Source of the DNA: Cephalopachus bancanus
Taxonomy: Eukaryota > Chordata > Mammalia > Primates > Tarsiidae
DNA: 64,000 nucleotides
Reading direction: 5' to 3'
NCBI GenBank assembly: GCA_027257055.1
Contig: JAPVLO010000205.1
Span: 1,488,001 to 1,552,000 of the forward strand
Under the pieces are notes generated by a model that had not been told where the DNA came from, searched no databases, and saw only the letters and a list, made by a program, of their open reading frames with translations. Positions within the stretch are counted from its first letter, which is position 1, and each line of letters opens with the position of its first letter. The position numbers and the translations under genes are program-made. Below are positions 47,286 through 57,444 of this stretch, one piece after another.

Positions 47286-47582
47286 TCATCTGGGCTTGGT
47301 GGCTCAGCCTGTAATCCCAGCACTTTGGGAGATGAAGGTGAGTGGATTGCCTGAGCCAGTGGGTTTGAGACCAATCCGGGCAACTTGGCGAGCCCTGGTT
47401 TCTACAAAAATAAAAAAAATAGCCGGGTGTGGTTGTAGCCTGTAGTTCTGGCTACTTGGAAGGCTGAGGTAGAAGTATCATCTGAGCCTAGCAGGTTGAT
47501 GCTGGGGTGGCCACGAGTATGCCACTGCACTCCAACCTGGGTGACGGAGTGAGACTCCAACTCAAAAAATAAAAATAAAAAA
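47286..47582 (+). mobile_element. Alu-type dimeric SINE
   Basis: TCTGGGCTTGGTGGCTCAGCC start, right arm ending GTGAGACTCCAACTC, and an A-rich tail. The flanks AAATTCCTATTT on both sides form the duplication. Confidence 0.92.
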
Positions 47583-47594
47583 ATTCCTATTTCT

Positions 47595-48133
47595 CTAAGC
47601 TACTGAAATATGTGTATCTTATTTGTAGGTAAAGATATTCCTAACTCAAACATAACCATTAAATCCTTTTTGAAATGATTATTTTAGAAATGATTCCCCA
47701 AAAGGAAGAGAGAATCTAAGAGAAGGATAAAATGGAAGGTAAAAAACAGTGATGAGTGAAAGAAATCAGGAACTTTATAATTAACATTCTACAAATGTTG
47801 ATTGAATTATGAACAAATTAGTAATAATTCTGAATTCAAATCCAAGACACTTTCAAATATGTGAGGTGGGAATTTGGAAGAGCAATAAAGAAAATACAAA
47901 ATAAGCTTTTGATATCTTTGGAGAGTTAATATTAATTATTGGTATGTAGAATAGAACATAAGCTTAATCTTTTATTAAAAATTAAGATGATTATGAAAAG
48001 AATAAAAAATAGATTAAATTCTAAACCAATTGAGAGAACACCACAGTCAATAAAACATAATTATTCCAATGAACTGTAGAAAAATGAACCACAAAGAAAC
48101 AACAAAATCATGCTGAATAAAAAATAAAGTGCA
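47595..48133. other. Unique AT-rich DNA
   Basis: No feature recognised. Confidence 0.4.
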
Positions 48134-48134
48134 G

Positions 48135-48450
48135 CTGGGCTCGGTGGCTCAGCCTGTAATCCCGCGCCTTGGGAGGCTGAGGTGAGTGGATTGCCTGAGC
48201 CCACGGGTTCGAGACCCGCCTGGGCAACTTGGTGAGACCTCATCTCTACAATAAATCAAAAAATTAGCCGGGTGTGGTAGTGCGCGCCTGTAATTCCAGC
48301 TACCTGGAAGACTGAGGTGGAAGGATCACCGGAGCCCAGCAGGTCGAGGCTGCGGTGGCTGGGAGCGGCCACTGCACTCCAGTCTGGGCGAACGAGTGAG
48401 ACTCCAACTCAAAAAACAAAAACAAAAACAAAAACAAAAAACCAAAAAGA
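48135..48450 (+). mobile_element. Alu-type dimeric SINE, young-looking
   Basis: GCTGGGCTCGGTGGCTCAGCC start, close to the subfamily consensus, several CpGs kept (GTGCGCGCC, GGTCGAGGCTGCGG), and a tail of (AAAAAC)n. Perfect 12-bp flanks AATAAAGTGCAG (48,123-48,134 and 48,451-48,462). Confidence 0.95.
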
Positions 48451-48462
48451 AATAAAGTGCAG

Positions 48463-50335
48463 AAAAAAATAGTAAACATCAATACTTCCCATAATAAATA
48501 TTTAGTAAATTACTCTATTAAAAAAAAGTAGGGCTAATCCCAGTTAGTAGTGTATAAAATAAACAGCTACAAACTGTTTGCAGGACCTGATCTTATGATT
48601 TCATTATAAATGCAGCACTTTTTCAAGGAGATGTGATTACTCAAGAAGGTTATATTAAGTCAAGAGGCTTTGACTTTTGGAGGATGGTCAGGGTGGGCCT
48701 AATGGGGGACTTCCTGAAGGGCAGAGAATTGGAAGATTTCTGGAGAGAAGGCAGGGGATAGGCTGCCAAGGGTTGGTGGGAAGGTTGGTGGAATTTCTCA
48801 GTTTCTTTTTCCTTGGTCCGTTGGGCAGATCAGGTGGACCAAGTCAGTTGGAATATTATTTGATTTAGGTAGAAAGCCTACAGGCAAAGGAAGGATTCCT
48901 GCCTCTAGCTGTCCTGGGGTCTTCCCTTAATAATGCATCTGCTCTGAGACTGGATTTGAAATATTAATAAGTTCATTCCTGTTGAGGACCTTGAAGCAGT
49001 CTTTTAATTATGATACTCCCAGTAATAACTTGATTTCCTTAGACTTTTCTACTTTCAAGACAAGGGCCAGATATAATGGTGAGATGGGAAATCTTGTTTT
49101 GGAATTTCCTTTCCCAATTGGTGTAACTTCCTTTCTCAGATCTGCTATACCAAGTGCCTAGAATACTCATGCTGGCCCTGCCAGGTGTACCTAGTCTTCT
49201 GTCATCACAATTATTGTCCCTTGTCCATTCTCTTGCTAATCACATCAAGGGAAAATTCTCCCAGGTGTTGGAGGATGATAGAGGTCAATGTATTATGCCT
49301 AGCAGAGCTGTTTATATTTTAGTGAAGGATACCTGAAGACTGAGAAGACTTCTGATTTACAAATAAATCTTTAAAAGTGGAAATTCAGTTACCCAGGCTG
49401 GTTACGGCAAAGAAATTTGTAAACTTGGGAAAAAAACAAAACAAAACAAAACAACATTTGTGTGTGTGAGTTTTTTTGTTTTTTGTTTTTTTTAATTTAC
49501 AAAACTGAGAGAACTGAGTCAGAATTCCTTTACAGGTTGTGTAGTAACTAGTATTATTTTGATCCACACTATGGTGTTTTGGGACGATGCATTGCCTCCA
49601 GATAGCCTCTTAATCCTAGCACAAAAGAGAATTGCAAAGCTGCATACTTGATCTGTGTATTACTAGCTCTAGCTAATGCCATCAGACACATACTGTAGAC
49701 AATGTCAACAAACTGGTGTTACCACTCTCTTCCTTTAGGTCAAGAGAAGCCATATATTCCTCCATTATAGTTTTCAGACAAGACATGAAAACACAGCTCA
49801 GACTTTATAGCTTTCTTTCATTATGTTAGAACAGTTTTCCTATATTTTAGAAGTCCAGAAAGGTGATGTCTGGGATACTTCATGTGGTGAATTAAAACAA
49901 CCATCTGTTCAAAAAATAAAAAGCAATCTCAGAGAATCAGACAGAAATATAGCGATCACAGCCAATATTGGTATTTATAGTAATTTTCATTCTTATTTGA
50001 ATAATTCTTGTCATTTTTCACAGCACAGCGCATTCTATGTTTTTTCACAAGCACACAGTCTTATTGGGTATTTCATGAACCTGACACATTTCTATCCAAC
50101 TGCTTTTCTTTAACATTCCCAAACAAACTTCTGAGAACCTCATTATCGTTAACAATTTAAAGATAATTCCCTTATTGATATTATTCTTACCAAAACAGTA
50201 ATTTCCCAAAGACTGATGGTATTTGGTCTAATATCAATCATTAATTGGTAAAAAATTTTTTCTTCCATAAAAAATTCAGCCAAATCAACTTGTTAGTGAG
50301 CTTCTACCATGTGGTCACATTGGGATAACAAAATA
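48463..50335. other. Unique DNA
   Basis: No gene recognised. Positions 48,650-49,340 are less AT-rich than the surroundings and might be an old ERV-internal or other repeat I cannot name. An (AAAAC)n run lies at about 49,434-49,454. Confidence 0.35.
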
Positions 50336-50339
50336 TAAA

Positions 50340-50505
50340 CTAAACTAAAACTAATAGTTTCTGCATGTCTACTATGGGTTTTCATATTTAAACATAAACA
50401 GCCTCCCTTGAAATCAGAGAAGCTATCTTCCCAAAGTCATATAGATATGGAGTTTTGAAGTATTAGATTCAGGGTTCAACTTCAAATCTATATAATTTGA
50501 AGACT
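50340..50505 (+). repeat. Possible MIR-type ancient SINE
   Basis: CTGCATGTCTACTATGGG, then CTTCCCAAAGTCATATAGATA and GATTCAGGGTTCAACTTCAAATC fit a diverged MIR in plus orientation. Confidence 0.5.
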
Positions 50506-50557
50506 GAGAAAACAGACCAGCAAAACATGCTGTCTCCACCTACAGAAAGATCTGTCA

Positions 50558-50862
50558 GGCTAGGCATGCTGGCTCATGTCTGTAATCCTAGTAGTTTGGA
50601 AAGCAGAGGCAGAAGGATTGCTTGAGCCCAGGAGTTCCAGACCAGCCTAGGCAACATATAGAGACCTCATCTCTACAAAAAAATAAAAATTACATTTTAG
50701 CTGGGAGTAGTGGCATGTGCCTGTAGTCCTAGGTACTCAGGAGACTGAGGCCGAAGGATCACCTGAGACCAGGAGGTCAAGGCTGTGGTGAGCTATGATT
50801 TTGCCATTGCACTCCAGCCGCAACAGAGATGAGTTCCCCCCTGTTCAAAAAAAAAAAAACTA
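50558..50862 (+). mobile_element. Alu-type dimeric SINE, older (AluJ-like)
   Basis: GGCTAGGCATGCTGGCTCATGTC, AGTTCCAGACCAGCCTAGGCAAC, a second arm GGGAGTAGTGGCATGTGCC and an A tail. It looks like the common ancestor type and not the lemur-like young form. Confidence 0.88.
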
Positions 50863-50889
50863 TCAAAGTGCTGAAAGTAAAGCACAAAG

Positions 50890-51230
50890 AGAATGACTCA
50901 ACAATACAAAAAGCTTCAGGTAATGGGTAAAGAAGGAGGATATTCCAGCTGCCAATAATTCTGGACAGAAACTGTGGTGGATTTTGTCTTTCTGGAAGTG
51001 AGGAGAAGAGGAAGAGACTTCTATGCTTCTGAATTCTTAGGGAGAGACTTGGTGACAGTATTCCCCACTCCTGGCTTCTCTCTGATGTTAAGAGCACCTC
51101 ATGCTCCAATGTGAAAACCATTCTTCCAGCTGCAAGCTTCATACCTATAGCCCCCAGAATTTGTATGCATAGGAAGTCTCTTCCTAGATCACTTGCAGGG
51201 CACTCTGATGTTCTCTCTCCTATTTTTGTT
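50890..51230. other. Unique DNA
   Basis: No feature recognised; the long minus-strand ORF reported across this stretch spans unrelated repeats. Confidence 0.35.
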
Positions 51231-51233
51231 TTA

Positions 51234-51793
51234 TGAGGGAGACACAAAAAACCTGGAATTTATTTATAAAATTTGTGCATTTTTTCCTACATGTTTAAAC
51301 TTTAGTCACCTTCAAAGTATTCTTTGTCTGATGCAATACACCTATAGAGATGCTTTTTCCACTGCTCAAAACAGTTTTTGAACTTGTCAATTTTGTTGCC
51401 TTTCAGTGCTTCTGTCATTTTTTTTTGTTTCACCTCTTCCACACATCGACAAAATGTTTCCCTTGAGGACTTTTTTCATCCAGAGAAAGAAGACAAAAAA
51501 ACAAAAAACTCGTGTGAGATCAGGAGAATAGGGAGGGTGGAGGACCAGGGGGTGGGGTCATGCCATTTTTGGTCAACAACTCCTGAAAACCCAGCCTGGT
51601 GTGGGCAAGTAAAGCATTGAAAGAATCTCAAAAACAAGCAAACAAAAATCACTGAAGCCAAATGCAGCCTCTCACAACAGTGCTAGCCAGTACACTGATG
51701 CCTATGGGTTCCTAGAACACGTACCAAGCAAGGAAAATCTGTACCACCAGGGGCCTGCCCTCCTGAGATAATTCCAGGATTTTGGGGTCCCCC
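51234..51793 (-). mobile_element. Mariner-type DNA transposon remnant, internally deleted
   Basis: The ends form inverted repeats: GAGGGAGACACAAAAAACCTGG on the left (from about 51,236), and on the right the reverse complement AAGGGGGACCCCAAAATCCTGG (from about 51,793 inward). On the minus strand near 51,420-51,530 a decayed reading includes SLFSxSHTSFLFF, then KKVLKGNILSM in another frame, comparable to the mariner transposase region around its last catalytic aspartate (PDL.P.DFFLFP..K). At about 560 bp it is less than half the usual mariner length (about 1.3 kb). Confidence 0.72.
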
Positions 51794-51799
51794 TTGTGT

Positions 51800-52690
51800 T
51801 TTTAAAAATTATTGTTTAAGTATGTTGCTACCTGCAGTTTGATAATCACTGGCTTAGATTTGCTAATTAAAGAGAAACTATAACTAGCTGGCCATGCCTT
51901 GAATGAAGACATAGGAATTCATGGAATCATCTCATTTTCAAAGTACTTATAAGCATCTTTATTATACACTGTTCTAGAATTTAAGACTATATTAATTTCA
52001 CTTATAATAAAATTAATATTTCCCCTTTAAACATAATTTTTTAGCTCATCTCTACTTTCCTACATATTATATATTCATATATTTCTTTAGATTGAACCAA
52101 CTCTTATTTTATGATGTTTCAGTCTCCTTTATTATCCTGCCTTATCTATATATTTTATTCACCTATCTAGACTTCGTTTCATTTAAAAAGCTTTTCTTTT
52201 TCACTTTATTTTCTGCTCTTTTTTAAAAGCATGAACTCTTTACTGATTTTTTAAAATAAAATATTTAACTTCAACCTGTCATTGGTAAAATTTGGATTTT
52301 TTTTTGCAAGTAATTCTACTTTTCTTCTCTACAAAAATCTGCCAATATCTTGTCCAGGCTTCTTTCAGTAGCCACATGTTTAAAGTCTTCAGTGAAACTT
52401 TTCTGCTTAAAGTTTTAGATAGTTCACAAAACCTAATCAATAAACATAAAAGTTTGTAAAGACTTATTGATCATTTAAAGCTCTTGTGTCAAACTAATAG
52501 TTTTTGTTTCCTCTGAATTGTCATTCATGTAATTCATTTGGTAATCGCTGCTCTAACCATTCATAAATTTTATTTATTGAATTCTTAGCATTTAGCAGTT
52601 TATATACTGATGGTGTTAGTTCCTCAAAAAATATTTTGTATTTTCTGAAAGGAGAAATTAGAATAAGCCATTTAATAGAGGAAGTACTCT
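51800..52690. other. Unique AT-rich DNA
   Basis: No feature recognised. Confidence 0.4.
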
Positions 52691-52693
52691 TAG

Positions 52694-52940
52694 GAGGATT
52701 GCTTGAACCCAGGAGTTTGAGACTGGCCTGGGCAACAGAGCAAGATCTCATCTCTACAAAAAAAAAGAAAAGGAAAAAAAAAAAGCCAAGCATGACGGTG
52801 CACACCTATAGTCCCGCTACTCAAGAAGCTGAGAATGAAGGATCACCTGAGCCAAGAAGGTTGAGGCTGTAGTGAGCTGTGATCCTGCCACTGCACTCCA
52901 ACCTGGGTGACAGAGTGAGACTCTAACTAAAAAAAAAAAG
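52694..52940 (+). mobile_element. Alu-type SINE, 5'-truncated
   Basis: Starts inside the left arm (GGAGGATTGCTTGAACCCAGG), has a mid A-rich linker and a full right arm ending GTGAGACTCTAACT plus A tail. Confidence 0.85.
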
Positions 52941-53745
52941 ATGTATAATTTACATACAATAAATGCATTTCTTAAGTATTCACTTTAGACAATTGTGTAC
53001 ACCACCAAAAACAAGAAATAGAACATTTCAATTAAATGTTTCAATTTCAACCTAAACCATAGAAGGTAAGTTCCTTTTAACCCTTCTAGTCAGTCTTCTT
53101 TCCAAAGACACTCACTTTCTGATTTCTGCATTAAGAACTGTGAAGGATCTGTGATTTTACTCTTCTTGAAAGCAATGTTACTCTGCTACCGTTTCACAGA
53201 TTCACACAGAAGACGTGAGTTCTAATAAAAGCGAAACAACTTTGGATTTTAAGCAAAGGAGGCACTGAAAAGGATTAGAGTCATTAAAGTGAGTCTCATG
53301 AGCAGTAGTAAGCAAACAGGAGGAGTGTTCAAAGAAAGACCATGGCTTAGGTTGATGTTTAGCCAAACAACTTCCAAGATTGTAAGTTTCATCATTGGAT
53401 TCTAATTCTTATTTTAAACTAAACTGGTTTAAAAGGCAAGATTCCAATTCAACATGTAATACAATGAGAAAAACATGTGTGATGATGTTATGGTTTTATG
53501 AGAAATATTTTCCCACTTTGCACATTAATATAATAGCAGTCTATAAGTACCTCAGATTTACATCCCGTGATGAAACCTAACTGAGGTGACTGTCATCTCT
53601 AAAGACGTCAGGGAAGTACAAAGTTAGGGTAATTCGACTGAATTAATATCCAAAGTCACATTTTACCCCATAAATATTACAGTTATTATTTGCTGGTTAT
53701 GAATAAAATAAGAAAATATATAAATATCTGTTTCTTTTTTCTATG
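52941..53745. other. Unique DNA
   Basis: No feature recognised. Confidence 0.4.
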
Positions 53746-54161
53746 ATTTTTTTTATTATGCCTATTTTATTTTTTTATTGATACATAATAGATGTACCTG
53801 TTTTCGGGATACATGTGACAATTTGATACATGCATATGTGTAAAGATCAAATCAAGATAATTGGGATATCCATTACCTAAAATATTTATATTTTCTTTGT
53901 GCTAAGAACATTCAAATTGTTCTCTTCTAGCTATTTTGTAATGTACAACACAATAATGTGAACTTATAGTCATCCTACTAATGTATTGAACACTGGCTTA
54001 TTTCTGCTATGTAACTATATGTGTTAAATAACAACCACTCTTTATAGTCTCCCCAACCTCTACCTTTTCCAACTTCTGGTATCTGCCAATCTACTTACCG
54101 TTTTTATGAGTTTTTTTTTTAATGACAGGATTTCATTCTTTTTTTGCCTGAATAATATTCC

Positions 54162-54162
<1 letters not shown>

Positions 54163-54208
<46 letters not shown>
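54163..54208. repeat. (GT)n microsatellite within the antisense L1
   Basis: About 23 GT units following AATAATATTCCATT. Confidence 0.95.
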
Positions 54209-54211
<3 letters not shown>

Positions 54212-55208
54212 GGTATACATTGCATTTTCTTTGTTCATTCATCCATTGATGGGCAATTATGTTGATTCTATATTTTAGCTATTGTGAATAGGGCTTCAAT
54301 AAACAATGCAGGGCAGATCTCTCTTCTATATATTGATTCCATTTCTTTTGGTTATATAACAAGTAGTGGAATTGCTGGATCATATGGGAATTCTATTTTT
54401 AGTGTTTTGAGGAACCTTCATACTGTTTTTCACAGTGGCTATTCTAATTTATATTCCCATAAAGAATATACAAGAGTTCTCCTTCCTCCACCTCCTCATC
54501 GGTATTTGTTATTCCCTATGTTTTTAAAATAAACATCCTTTTAATTGGAGTGAGATGATATTTGCATTGTGATCTAAATTAACATTTATCTCATGATAGG
54601 GATGTTGAATTTTTTTCATAGACGTGTTAGCTTTTGTATGTTGTCTTTTCAAGATTGTCTATTCAGGACGTTTGCCATTTTAAAATTGGATTATCTGGGT
54701 TTTTTTTTTTTTCTCACAATTGAGTTGTTTGAGCTCCTAACATATTCTATTTATTAATTCCTTGTCACATAGATAGTTTGCAAACATTTTATTCCATTCT
54801 GTGGGTTGTGTCTTCATTTTGTTGATTGTTTCCTTTGCTGTGCAGAAGCTTTTTAGCTTTATGTAATCTCATTTATCTACTTTTGTTTTTGTTTTCGGTG
54901 CTTTTGAGGTTTTACACAAATCAATGTTGGACCTAAATCATTGCTCAGACCAATGTTTCCCCAATGTTTTCTTCTTGTAGTTTCATAGTTTCAGGTTTTA
55001 GACTTGAGCCTTTAATCCATTTTGATTTGATTTTGCATATGGTAAGAGATTGGGGTCTAGTTTCATTCTTTTGCATGTGGATAACCAGTTTTCCCAGCAC
55101 CACTTACAGAAGAGACTGTCCTTTCCCCACTGCATATTTGTGATGCCTTTGTCAAAAATAAGTTGGCTGTAAATGTGTGGATTTATATCTGGGTTGTTTA
55201 TTCTATTC

Positions 55209-55480
55209 TGTAGCTTTCAATAACGACTCTCACACGATTCTTCTGCAAGCTGCTTTAATCCCAGGTTACTACATCGTTCTTCTTCAGCTTCAGCTGCTTG
55301 TTTTCTCTTTCCCGTGACCTTAAATCTAGTATCTCTGCCAATCAATTAAGGTAACGGCACACACCGATAGGCCTGCGAGAGAGGAATGTATGCTAACATC
55401 CTCCAGTTGCCTAATTAGGGCTTGTTTTGTCTTGAGGTCTGGCCGCTTCGGGCGCCATGTTAGGGCGGAGGCGCTCCACA
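55209..55480 (-). repeat. 3' LTR of the compact provirus
   Basis: Minus strand TGTGGAGCGCC ... GAAAGCTACA, 272 bp, preceded directly by the polypurine tract. Nearly identical to the 5' LTR, which dates the insertion as recent relative to the surrounding DNA. Confidence 0.93.
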
Positions 55481-55496
55481 GCTCCCCCTTTTTTAT
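55481..55496 (-). other. Polypurine tract
   Basis: Minus strand AAAAAAGGGGGAGC ends exactly at the TGTGG start of the 3' LTR. This is the plus-strand DNA primer site of reverse transcription and appears intact. Confidence 0.9.
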
Positions 55497-55721
55497 TTGT
55501 TTTGGCAGGAGAGGGTAGTGGTCACAGCCCCCATATAACAAGGACCATGTAAGACAGTCTATCTCGCGCGTGTAATCGCCAGACCGACTGCCCACCTGTC
55601 CGACACCGATTTTCTGGGATGGGAGAGGCGGTGTCAACCCATATGCAGCTGGACATGCCCTCCACGGATAACTCCTCCTGGGCCCCCGTGTGCAGTACTA
55701 TTCTCACATCCTGCCCTGTTC

Positions 55722-56177
55722 TTATTGCCCTAACGCGGCAACCCAGACCTGAGGGGATTGATCCACCTCCATGGCAGCAAAGGCCTGCGCTAGTAGCGCA
55801 CGGTCACGTGCATTGCGTTGATGCATACGGCAGAGACAATAGAGGCACAGGACACAACAAGAGAATAACAAAAAGGCCACTGAACCCATTCCCGCCCACT
55901 CTTTAAGGTGGTATGCTGCCTGGGCGATCCAGGAGGCCAAGGTTTGAGCGACTACTGGATCTACTCTGATGGAGTTGACACTGATGATTTCACGACGTAG
56001 AGCCTCCGTCAGGTTGTCGAACTCTTGGGACCAATTACCTAAAAGATGGAGGGAAAGCTCTCGAGAGAGGTTAGCAGCAATAGTCATATTGTGGTATGGG
56101 ATGCCGGTTACGCATAAAGCAATAGTGTGCCATTCACACCCTATTTGCACCACGCGCCAGAGAATGTCTACTTGTTC
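55722..56177 (-). pseudogene. env: env 3' part: transmembrane subunit C-terminal half, betaretrovirus-like
   Basis: The transmembrane subunit anchors the envelope and drives membrane fusion. The frame is open from 56,177 (after a TAA at 56,180-56,178) to a stop at 55,724-55,722. Counting residues from the GTG at 56,153, two cysteines seven apart (C6, C14) follow a Trp-rich turn. Four N-glycosylation sites (N22, N28, N40, N47) come next, then a second helical region, a membrane segment at about 89-108 (MGSVAFLLFSCCVLCLYCLC) and a ~35-residue tail. Layout fits HERV-K/JSRV-type class II Env and not the gammaretroviral type. The surface subunit, fusion peptide and first heptad region are missing and there is no ATG, so it is a remnant. 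Confidence 0.8.
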
Positions 56178-56244
56178 TTAGGAGAGTTTTAAGAGCCTGA
56201 AAAAGCTGGTGAGAGGAAGTATTGCCCATGTTAGCAAAAAGGGG

Positions 56245-56440
56245 ATCACCTCTACACCGAGGGCCCTTTTAGATCGCCTCTTTACCGATGACCTTCCCAA
56301 ATCGCCTCTTTACCGAGGACCTTCCCAAATCGCCTCTTTGCCGAGGACCTTCCCAAATCGCCTCTTTGCCGAGGACCTTCCCAAATCGCCTCTTTACCGA
56401 GGACCTTCTTAAATCGCCTCTTTACCGAGGACCTTTCTAG
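56245..56440 (-). repeat. Seven 28-bp tandem repeats in the proviral leader
   Basis: Units begin with ATCGCCTCTTT (plus strand) at 56,273, 56,301, 56,329, 56,357, 56,385 and 56,413, strictly every 28 bases; a degenerate seventh (ATCACCTCTACACCGAGGGC) starts at 56,245. The unit is ATCGCCTCTTTACCGAGGAC plus CTTCCCAA. Variants TTTACC and TTTGCC are grouped in adjacent units, typical of stepwise tandem amplification. It lies between the primer-binding site and the env remnant. As 28 is not a multiple of three, it does not encode a repeating peptide. Confidence 0.95.
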
Positions 56441-56528
56441 TTTTTTCCCTCCCTTGTGGGATCTACATACCAGTCGACTGCCCTGAGCAGCTGCAGTTCT
56501 GAATCCAAGGATTTCGGCTTCTTCGAGT

Positions 56529-56546
56529 TCCCCGTACGGGCCACCA
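56529..56546 (-). other. Primer-binding site complementary to tRNA-Ile (AAU)
   Basis: Minus strand TGGTGGCCCGTACGGGGA starts two bases after the LTR end CA. It is the exact complement of the last 18 bases, CCA included, of the mammalian tRNA-Ile(AAU) as I know it. Host DNA polymerisation would start here on packaged tRNA. Perfect complementarity agrees with a recently copied element. Confidence 0.8.
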
Positions 56547-56548
56547 CT

Positions 56549-56822
56549 TGTCGCTTTCAATAACGACTCTCACACGATTCTTCTGCAAGCTGCTTTAATC
56601 CCAGGTTACTACATCGTTCTTCTTCAGCTTCAGCTGCTTGTTTTCTCTTTCCCGTGACCTTAAATCTAGTATCTCTGCCAATCAATTAAGGTAACGCGGC
56701 ACACACCGATAGGCCTGCGAGAGAGGAATGTATGCTAACATCCTCCAGTTGCCTAATTAGGGCTTGTTTTGTCTTGAGGTCTGGCCGCTTCGGGCGCCAT
56801 GTTAGGGTGGAGGCGCTCCACA
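56549..56822 (-). repeat. 5' LTR of the compact provirus
   Basis: Minus strand TGTGGAGCGCC ... GAAAGCGACA, 274 bp, very short for a retroviral LTR. A motif ATGGCGC lies near its start, in the U3 region, as in rodent IAP-type LTRs (resemblance only). An ATTAAA within GGGATTAAAGCAGC about 60 bases before the end is the likely polyadenylation signal. Compared with the 3' LTR it has GCGG for GG, one T for C near the U3 start and C for A near the end. Confidence 0.93.
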
Positions 56823-57444
56823 CTATTCCATTGTTCTATGTGTCTGTTTTTATTTCTTGACACTTGACATTGCAATAATTTTTCTTCAAATTTCAAGTTA
56901 TTCTGTTTCAACCCTGTTTTTTGTTTTTAAAGTAAAGGGGATATACAGAATGATAAATTGCAAAGCTACAAAGTATATTTCTGGACATTTAGCAAGGTTT
57001 TGAATAAAAGAAGCTTTAAAACAAAGTGAATAAACTAGTTTATATTGGTTTATTCAACTTTCGGCAAAATTTTGAAAGTCAAGACAAGTAAAGATCAAAG
57101 TTTTATTTTCCTGTTAAACTCAAGGCCTTTGATCAATGACACTTAAGGGAAAGTCAGTGGGTGGGACTTTCTGGGAAACTTTTAAAGTGTTCTGATTTAG
57201 CTGGTTTAAGTTTAAATAGAATTATAGTCATAAAAATAAATTTTATCAGAATTAATCAAAGAATTTATCACAGAAGTCCAAAGGGCAGAATTTAAAATGA
57301 AAATCTAACGATATAATAGGAAAGAAACAGAAAAGACCTTGGGGAAAAAGGTCAAGTGATGAATTTCTGGGCATTTTAAGGCAGAGGGCAAGTCATCAGA
57401 CTTGAGAAAGTACAGGGCAATTGAAAACAACATTTACCCATAGA

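Larger units (their letters stand above)
55209..56822 (-). mobile_element. Compact, young, internally deleted provirus (class II/betaretrovirus-like)
   Basis: On the minus strand: 5' LTR (56,822-56,549), primer-binding site (56,546-56,529), leader with 28-bp tandem repeats, end of env (to 55,722), polypurine tract, and 3' LTR (55,480-55,209). Both ends are TG...CA, and a perfect 6-bp duplication CTATTC lies at 55,203-55,208 and 56,823-56,828. The two LTRs differ by eye by only two substitutions and one 2-bp indel. Gag, protease and pol are absent. It sits in a dead L1. The 6-bp duplication and the Env type point to class II; the tRNA-Ile primer is atypical for that class. CpGs are unusually well kept. 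It would need proteins from a complete relative to move. Confidence 0.93.
53750..56870 (-). mobile_element. L1 3' portion, antisense, split by the compact provirus
   Basis: The plus strand reads as reversed L1: TTTTTATTGATACATAATAGATG (tail/3' UTR), GATTTCATTCTTTTTTTGCC, CTATTGTGAATAGGGCTTCAATAAACA, GGTCTAGTTTCATTCTTTTGCATG, CAGCACCACTTACAGAAGAG. It ends in the phrase GGTTGTTTATTCTATTC, interrupted at 55,208 and resumed at 56,823 with CTATTCCATTGTTCTATGTG. Removing the provirus and one CTATTC restores the usual L1 phrase, so the L1 was the empty site. No intact ORF. Confidence 0.88.

Noticed and set aside
50777..51247. 156-codon minus-strand ORF
   Set aside because: It runs from unique DNA into an antisense Alu arm (its end reads as Alu), has no domain and no start context.
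54284..54532. 82-codon ORF in the antisense L1
   Set aside because: Chance frame on the non-coding strand of L1 3' sequence.
56245..56440. CRISPR-like regular array
   Set aside because: Direct tandem units with no spacers, inside a eukaryotic provirus.
56282..56560. 92-codon minus-strand ORF in the proviral leader
   Set aside because: It spans the PBS and the 28-bp repeats; the repeat period breaks codon phase, so a real protein is unlikely.
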